A stretch of 64,000 nt of DNA from Magnetospirillum fulvum (GTDB lineage Bacteria; Pseudomonadota; Alphaproteobacteria; Rhodospirillales; Magnetospirillaceae). The stretch lies in the NCBI RefSeq assembly GCF_900108475.1, contig NZ_FNWO01000009.1, positions 1-64,000 of the forward strand. The letters run 5' to 3'. Under the pieces are notes generated by a model that saw nothing but the letters and a program-made list of their open reading frames with translations, ran no database searches and was not told the DNA's origin. A program made the position numbers and the translations under genes. Shown here in pieces: positions 58,763 to 64,000 of this stretch. How positions within the stretch are numbered: the first letter of the stretch is position 1; each line of letters begins with the position of its first letter.

Positions 58763-58800
58763 CGGGCGGTCCGTTGAACCGGGCCGCCCGTTTTCCTTTT
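58763..58800 (+). terminator. Rho-independent terminator between popZ and valS
   Basis: CGGGCGGTCCG at 58763-58773 pairs with CGGGCCGCCCG at 58780-58790, about 11 bp with one G-T pair, followed by TTTTCCTTTT. Confidence 0.85.
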
Positions 58801-58829
58801 CCACTCCACTAGAAGCCGAGTCTGTTGCC

Positions 58830-61487
58830 ATGCTGGACAAGACCTATCGTCCCGCCGAAGTCGAGCCGAAACATTATCAGCGCTGGGAGGAGGCCGGAGC
58901 CTTCGCCGCCGATGTCGATTCGACCCGGTCGCCCTACACCATCATGATGCCGCCGCCGAACGTGACCGGCAGCCTGCATATGGGGCATGCGCTGACCTTC
59001 ACGCTTCAGGACGCCCTGATCCGCCATCGCCGCATGACCAACCGCGACGCGCTGTGGCAGCCCGGCACCGACCATGCCGGTATCGCCACCCAGATGGTGG
59101 TCGAGCGGCGGCTCGAAGCCGAGAATATCTCCCGCCACGATCTGGGCCGCGACGAATTCATCCGGCGCGTCTGGGAGTGGAAGGCGGAATCCGGCGGCAC
59201 CATCACCAGCCAGTTGCGCCGCCTGGGCGCCTCGCCCGATTGGGCGCGCGAACGCTTCACGATGGATGAGGGTCTGTCGAAGGCGGTGCGCAAGGTGTTC
59301 GTCACCCTGCATCGCCAGGGGCTGATCTACCGCGCCAAGCGGCTGGTCAATTGGGATCCCAAGCTGCACACCGCGATCTCGGACCTTGAGGTCGAGCAGC
59401 GCGAGATCAAGAGCCACATGTGGCACTTCAAATACCCGGTCGAGGGGATGGAGGACACCTTCATCACCGTCGCCACCACCCGGCCGGAAACGATGCTGGG
59501 CGATTCGGCGGTCGCGGTCCATCCCGAGGACGAGCGCTATACCGCCCTGGTCGGCAAGATGGTGCGGCTGCCGATCGTCGGTCGTCTGATTCCGATCGTC
59601 GCCGACGAATATTCCGACCCGACCAAGGGCACCGGCGCGGTCAAGATCACGCCCGCCCATGATTTCAACGATTTCCAGGTCGGGCTCCGCCACGATCTGC
59701 CCCAGATCAACATCTTCGACCGCGATGCCCGCACCAACGACGCGGTGCCGGAGAGCTATCGCGGGCTCGACCGTTACGACGCCCGCAAGCAGGTGGTCGC
59801 CGAGATGGAGGCGCTGGGCCTGCTCGACCGGATCGAGCCGCACACCCACATGGTGCCCTATGGCGACCGCTCCGGCGTCGTGATCGAGCCGTGGCTGACC
59901 GATCAGTGGTTCGTCGATGCCGCCACCCTGGCCAAGCCCGCGATCGAGGCGGTCGAGACCGGCAAGACCCGCTTTGTCCCCAAGCATTGGGAAAACACCT
60001 ATTTCGAGTGGATGCGCAACATCCAGCCCTGGTGCATTTCGCGCCAGATCTGGTGGGGCCATCAGGTTCCGGCGTGGTACGGCCCGGACGGAACCTTCTT
60101 CGTCGAGGAAACCGAGGCCGAGGCTTTGGCCGCCGCGACCGCGCATTACGGCCATGCCGTCGATCTGGTCCGCGATACCGATGTGCTCGACACTTGGTTC
60201 TCGTCGGCGCTGTGGCCGTTCTCGACCCTGGGCTGGCCCGACCAGACCCCGGAACTGGCCCGCTATTATCCCGGCGACGTGCTGGTGACCGGCTTTGACA
60301 TCATCTTCTTCTGGGTGGCCCGGATGATGATGATGGGCCTGCATTTCATGGGCGACGTGCCGTTCCGCGATATCTACATCCATGCCCTGGTCCGCGACGA
60401 AAAGGGCCAGAAGATGAGCAAGTCCAAGGGCAACATCATCGACCCCCTGGTCTTGATCGAAAAGTTCGGCTGCGACGCGCTGCGCTTCACCCTGGCCGCG
60501 CTGGCGGCGCAGGGCCGCGACGTCAAGCTGTCGGAAAGCCGGGTCGAGGGCTATCGCAACTTCGCGACCAAGCTGTGGAACGCCGCCCGCTTCTGCCAGA
60601 TGAACGAATGTCACCCGGTCGCGGGTTTCGACCCGAAAACGGTCGGGGAAACCGTCAATCGCTGGATCGTGTCGAAGACCGCCGAGGCGGCTGACAAGGT
60701 CGGTGCGGCGATCGAGACCTACCGCTTCGATGCCGCCGCGCTGGGGGCCTATCATTTCGTTTGGGGCACCTTCTGCGACTGGTATCTGGAATTCGCCAAG
60801 CCGATCCTGTCCGGTGCCGACGAAGCCGCCCGCGCCGAAACCCGCGCCACCGCCGCCTGGGTGCTCGACCAGATTCTGCACATCCTCCATCCGCTGATGC
60901 CGTTCATCACCGAGGAATTGTGGCAGCAGATCGCCACCCGCGACGGTGAACTGATGCTGCGCGCATGGCCCGCTTTGGCCGGGCTGGAGGACGTTGCCGC
61001 CACCGCCGAGATGGATTGGGTGGTTCGGGTGGTTTCGACCGTTCGTACCGTGCGCTCCGAAATGAACGTGCCGCCCTCGGCCCAGGTCGATCTGCTGGTC
61101 GGCGGACTGGCCCCGGCCCGCGTCGGTTGGCTGTCCACCCATGGCGACCTGATCCGCCGCCTTGCCCGTTGCCGCTCGTTGGAGGCGGTTGCTCCCGAGG
61201 CGTTGGACCAGCACCGCACCGGCGCGGCCCAGATGGTGGTTGACGAAGCGACCCTGGTGATGCCGCTCGGCGACATCATCGACATCGCCAAGGAACGCGC
61301 CCGTCTGGCCAAGGAACTGGGGCGGCTCGACGGCGAGATCGCCAAGGTTGATAAGAAGCTCGGCAATGCCGACTTCATCGCTCGCGCCCCTGAGGAGGTT
61401 GTGGCGGAACAGCGTGAACGCCGTGAGGAATGGGCGGCCTCGGCCGACCGGTTGCGTCAGGCGTTGGACTATCTCGGCGGGGTTTGA
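58830..61487 (+). CDS. valS: Valyl-tRNA synthetase
   Basis: ValRS charges tRNA(Val) with valine. The 885-residue class I enzyme shows PPPNVTGSLHMGHAL (HIGH motif as HMGH, ~residue 50) and GQKMSKSKGN (KMSKS, ~527). The editing domain (CP1) lies between, with TTRPETMLGDSAVAVHPED near residue 215. The WCISRQIWWGHQVPAWYG segment and the DTWFSSALWPFSTLGWP segment are canonical. The C-terminal ~65 residues (DIIDIAKERARLAKELGRLD) form the coiled-coil tRNA-binding arm. ATG 58830 begins MLDKTYRPAEVEP, as in homologues. It stands behind its own upstream terminator and probably has its own promoter. Confidence 0.97.
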   Translation: MLDKTYRPAEVEPKHYQRWEEAGAFAADVDSTRSPYTIMMPPPNVTGSLHMGHALTFTLQDALIRHRRMTNRDALWQPGTDHAGIATQMVVERRLEAENISRHDLGRDEFIRRVWEWKAESGGTITSQLRRLGASPDWARERFTMDEGLSKAVRKVFVTLHRQGLIYRAKRLVNWDPKLHTAISDLEVEQREIKSHMWHFKYPVEGMEDTFITVATTRPETMLGDSAVAVHPEDERYTALVGKMVRLPIVGRLIPIVADEYSDPTKGTGAVKITPAHDFNDFQVGLRHDLPQINIFDRDARTNDAVPESYRGLDRYDARKQVVAEMEALGLLDRIEPHTHMVPYGDRSGVVIEPWLTDQWFVDAATLAKPAIEAVETGKTRFVPKHWENTYFEWMRNIQPWCISRQIWWGHQVPAWYGPDGTFFVEETEAEALAAATAHYGHAVDLVRDTDVLDTWFSSALWPFSTLGWPDQTPELARYYPGDVLVTGFDIIFFWVARMMMMGLHFMGDVPFRDIYIHALVRDEKGQKMSKSKGNIIDPLVLIEKFGCDALRFTLAALAAQGRDVKLSESRVEGYRNFATKLWNAARFCQMNECHPVAGFDPKTVGETVNRWIVSKTAEAADKVGAAIETYRFDAAALGAYHFVWGTFCDWYLEFAKPILSGADEAARAETRATAAWVLDQILHILHPLMPFITEELWQQIATRDGELMLRAWPALAGLEDVAATAEMDWVVRVVSTVRTVRSEMNVPPSAQVDLLVGGLAPARVGWLSTHGDLIRRLARCRSLEAVAPEALDQHRTGAAQMVVDEATLVMPLGDIIDIAKERARLAKELGRLDGEIAKVDKKLGNADFIARAPEEVVAEQRERREEWAASADRLRQALDYLGGV

Positions 61488-61584
61488 TCGCCCGTCTTGG
61501 GGGAACGAGTCGCCCTGGCTCCGCACTTTGTGCTATCACCGGTTGGTTAGCGGTTCCGTGGGGGAGCTGTAAAGCGGGATAGCC

Positions 61585-63528
61585 ATGGCGGAGCTGGGCG
61601 AACGGTTCACCAGGGATCTGACGATCCGGTATGTCGCGGTCCTCGCGGTACTGGGTGTTTTGTCGTTGCTGTCGTTCGTCGGTCTGGCCCGCAGCATTGC
61701 CAGTGCCGAAGACGGGCTGGCCCAGGTCAGCCTGTCGGGCAATCAGCGGATGCTGATCGAACGCACCGCCTTTGCCGCCAATCGGCTGGCGGTGGCGTCC
61801 GGGCCGGAGCGCGCCGCCAGCCTGGAGATGCTGACCGACAGCCTTGAGCGGCTGGAAAGCCGGATTCCGGCGCTGACCGAGGCCGCCCTGGCTTTGCCTT
61901 TGCTGCCGGGGCGCGATATCGCCGACGGTCCGGCCCGTCAGATTTCGGTCGATCTGGCGCGCTTTCTCGATTTGGGGCACCGCCTCGTCGCTCACGCTCA
62001 GGGACTCGATCATGACGATCCCGATCTCGCCGCCCTGTCGGCGGCGGCGGCGGGGCCGCTGCTCGAAGCGCTCGACGACCTCAATCTGCGCTTTCGTGAG
62101 GCCAGCGAGGACCGGATGCGCGAGCTGATGGTGCTGCAAGGGGCGGCGTTGCTGGTGGCGATGGGGGTGCTGCTGGTGTCGGCCTTTGGGGTGTTCCATC
62201 CGATGGTCGAACGATTGCGTGCCGACTTCACCGAACGGATGAATGTCGAAAACGAACTTCGCGACAGCGAGGAGCGACTGCGCCGCATTCTGGAAGAAAG
62301 CCCGATCGGGGTCTCGGTGTCGCGTCGCCGCGACGGTCGCATCGTCTTTGCCAACACCCGCTTTGCCGAAATCCTGGGGGTCTCGCGCGAGCAATTCATC
62401 GGCGCCCCCGCCCGCGAGAATTACGTCGATGAGACCCAGCGCCGCGCCGTGCTGGCCGAACTGCGCCGTCACGGTCAGATCGACGGAGCCGAGGTCGAGT
62501 TCCGCCGCAAGGACGGTCGGCCGTTCTGGAGCCTGCTGACGATCCGATCGACCGATTTCGAACGCGAGCCGGTCAATCTGGCCTGGATTTACGACATCAC
62601 CGAGCGCAAGGCGGCCGAACAGCAGATCTTTCTTGCCGCCAAGGTGCTCGACACCCTGAACGAGGCGGTGATGATCACCGATGCCGCCAACAAGATCATC
62701 TTCGTCAATCCCGCCTTCAGCGCGATTACCGAATATTCCCGGACCGAGGCGGTGGGCAATACCCCCGCTCTGCTGAGTTCCGGCCGTCACGATGGTGCGT
62801 TCTACGAAGCGATGTGGAGCGAATTGCTGTCGAAGGGATCGTGGTCGGGCGATATCTGGAACCGGCGCAAATCGGGCGAAGTGTTCCCGGTCGGGCTGTC
62901 GATCGTGGTTATCCGCGAAAGCAACGGGCTGGTCAGCCATTACGTCGCGGTGTTCTCCGACATCACCCACCGCAAGGAGGACGAGGCCCGGGTCTGGCGT
63001 CAGGCCAATTACGACGCCTTGACCGGATTGCCCAACCGCTCGTTGTTTCTCGACCGTCTCAGCCAGGGGGTGCAACAGGCCCGGCGCGACGGCAAGTCCT
63101 TCGCGGTGATGTTCCTCGATCTCGACGGGTTCAAGGCGGTCAACGATCGGCTGGGGCATGCCGCTGGCGATTTGCTGTTGCAGCGCGCTTCCGAACGCCT
63201 GTCCGACTGTATGCGCGGCAGCGATACCCTGGCCCGGTTGGCCGGAGATGAGTTCGTCTTGATCCTGCACGGCATTCGTGGCCGCGAGGAACCGGCCCTG
63301 GTCGCCCGCAAGCTGATCGACCAGCTCAGTCTGCCTTACGATCTCGACGGATCGGTCGCCGAAGTGCGAGGCTCGGTCGGCATCGCCCTCTATCCTGACG
63401 ATGCCGAGGACGAGGCCGGGCTGATCGCGCGGGCCGATCAGGCGATGTACGCGGTCAAGCGACGAGGCAAGAACGGCTTTCTGTTCGCCAGCGATCTCGT
63501 CCCCGCAACATCGGCCGAAGTGACCTGA
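61585..63528 (+). CDS. Membrane-bound PAS-PAS-GGDEF diguanylate cyclase
   Basis: The 647-residue protein has a membrane helix (YVAVLAVLGVLSLLSFVGLA), a helical periplasmic region of ~140 residues with the QRMLIERTAFAANRLA pattern of type IV pilus chemoreceptor/NarX-like sensors, and a second helix (LVAMGVLLVSAFGVFHPMV). Two PAS domains follow (about 225-345 and 350-470), each ending in DITERK/DITHRK. The GGDEF domain has YDALTGLPNRSLFLDRL, FLDLDGFKAVNDRLGHAAG and RLAGDEFVLIL, where the first Gly is Ala, a substitution tolerated in some active enzymes. RGSD, five residues before, is an intact inhibitory site. It is co-oriented with valS, 97 bases behind it, with GGGGGAG in the spacer. Confidence 0.88.
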   Translation: MAELGERFTRDLTIRYVAVLAVLGVLSLLSFVGLARSIASAEDGLAQVSLSGNQRMLIERTAFAANRLAVASGPERAASLEMLTDSLERLESRIPALTEAALALPLLPGRDIADGPARQISVDLARFLDLGHRLVAHAQGLDHDDPDLAALSAAAAGPLLEALDDLNLRFREASEDRMRELMVLQGAALLVAMGVLLVSAFGVFHPMVERLRADFTERMNVENELRDSEERLRRILEESPIGVSVSRRRDGRIVFANTRFAEILGVSREQFIGAPARENYVDETQRRAVLAELRRHGQIDGAEVEFRRKDGRPFWSLLTIRSTDFEREPVNLAWIYDITERKAAEQQIFLAAKVLDTLNEAVMITDAANKIIFVNPAFSAITEYSRTEAVGNTPALLSSGRHDGAFYEAMWSELLSKGSWSGDIWNRRKSGEVFPVGLSIVVIRESNGLVSHYVAVFSDITHRKEDEARVWRQANYDALTGLPNRSLFLDRLSQGVQQARRDGKSFAVMFLDLDGFKAVNDRLGHAAGDLLLQRASERLSDCMRGSDTLARLAGDEFVLILHGIRGREEPALVARKLIDQLSLPYDLDGSVAEVRGSVGIALYPDDAEDEAGLIARADQAMYAVKRRGKNGFLFASDLVPATSAEVT

Positions 63529-63747
63529 CCCGCTCGGGTCGGCAGGCCCGCGGTCGGCGCCCCCTCTTTCCATCCGAAAGACCGTCTGCGTGGGGCGATC
63601 TCGGCCAATGCGTTCGACCGGAGTGGTCTCAACCTCAGCGCGAATTGGGCTGGACCTCTGTCAGCGGAAGCACCAAAATGAAGCGTGATAACGCCCAGCC
63701 AGGATTATGATCCGATGATATTTTTTCCGGCCGTGAAATAGATCGCC

Positions 63748-64000
63748 ATGCGGATGGGCAAAGTCTGGCCTCTGCTCCTCTGGTTTTGGGTCGCCGCTCT
63801 GGTTGGCGGGTGGTTCGCCATCAGCGCGATCCGAGACCATGACGAGGAATGCCGCAAGGCCGAGGCCCGGTCCCAAATTCTGGTCGAATTGGCGGCGGTT
63901 CAGACCTCGCGGATTTTCGAAGGCGCCGAGATGGCGATCGATCATGTCGCGATCGTCCTGGGCGAAAGCGGCGAATGGGAGCATCACGTCCGCGACCTCC
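63748..64000 (+). CDS. N-terminus of a membrane sensor protein (cut by window edge)
   Basis: ATG 63748 opens a frame of 84 codons to the window edge: MRMGKVWPLLLWFWVAALVG is a membrane helix, followed by a charged helical stretch and TSRIFEGAEMAIDHVAIVLG. The latter resembles the start of a double-Cache periplasmic sensor, as found in GGDEF or histidine kinase proteins. The effector domain is outside the window. No strong ribosome binding site is visible, so the start is tentative. The preceding 219 bases hold no gene I can support. Confidence 0.6.
   Translation, partial: MRMGKVWPLLLWFWVAALVGGWFAISAIRDHDEECRKAEARSQILVELAAVQTSRIFEGAEMAIDHVAIVLGESGEWEHHVRDL

Noticed and set aside
63529-63747. 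Possible transposase remnant between the last two genes
   Set aside because: Neither strand gives a recognisable protein segment longer than a few residues.
1-64000. CRISPR arrays, rRNA genes or phage genes
   Set aside because: No regularly spaced direct repeats, no rRNA-like segments and no phage structural proteins were seen.

Overview
The window is GC-rich, tightly packed bacterial chromosome with strong G/C third-position bias. The gene content points to an alphaproteobacterium, most likely Rhodospirillales-like: PopZ (DUF2497 family), a TolC gene directly behind a PCMT-family gene, a heat-shock sigma factor of RpoH type, and many PAS/GGDEF and chemotaxis sensors. The taxonomic call is inference from gene content; no 16S gene is present.

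Region 1 (1-22441) is mostly housekeeping. It begins with the truncated end of an IS5-type insertion sequence beside a SUMF1-fold protein. Then come serB, a GT2 glycosyltransferase, a ferritin-like protein, two tandem M17 leucyl aminopeptidases, a second GT2 enzyme, holC, an orphan sensor kinase, an ABC-F ATPase, ndk, rpoH, a YbaL-type antiporter, a fused secDF, a membrane-anchored hypothetical protein, a PAS-GGDEF protein overlapping a FeoA-like gene, and a chemoreceptor.

Region 2 (22767-54370) is the special part: a roughly 26 kb NRPS/PKS operon on the minus strand, three giant genes with overlapping ends, reading from 48869 down to 22767. Predicted assembly line: acyl-AMP ligase-ACP; C-A-PCP with a beta-amino-acid-like A domain; C-A-PCP-KS-AT-KR-ACP; then TubC docking-C-A-PCP-E; C-A-PCP; then KS-AT-KR-ACP-TE. 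The expected product is an acyl-started hybrid with four amino acids, one of them D-configured, and two malonyl-derived units. Divergently, a plus-strand set encodes two paralogous cyclic-peptide-type ABC exporters, an AlaX-type tRNA-editing protein and a radical SAM/SPASM protein preceded by a coupled 10-codon ORF. No MbtH-like gene, phosphopantetheinyl transferase or regulator was seen in the window. I do not recognise the cluster as a described one.

Region 3 (54395-64000) holds a small Ser/Pro-rich ORF, a lower-GC lipoprotein gene, a tRNA-Cys/tRNA-Asn pair with a clear terminator, a PCMT-family protein, a TolC-family protein, PopZ with an extreme 24-proline run, valS, a membrane PAS-GGDEF protein and the start of another membrane sensor cut by the window edge.
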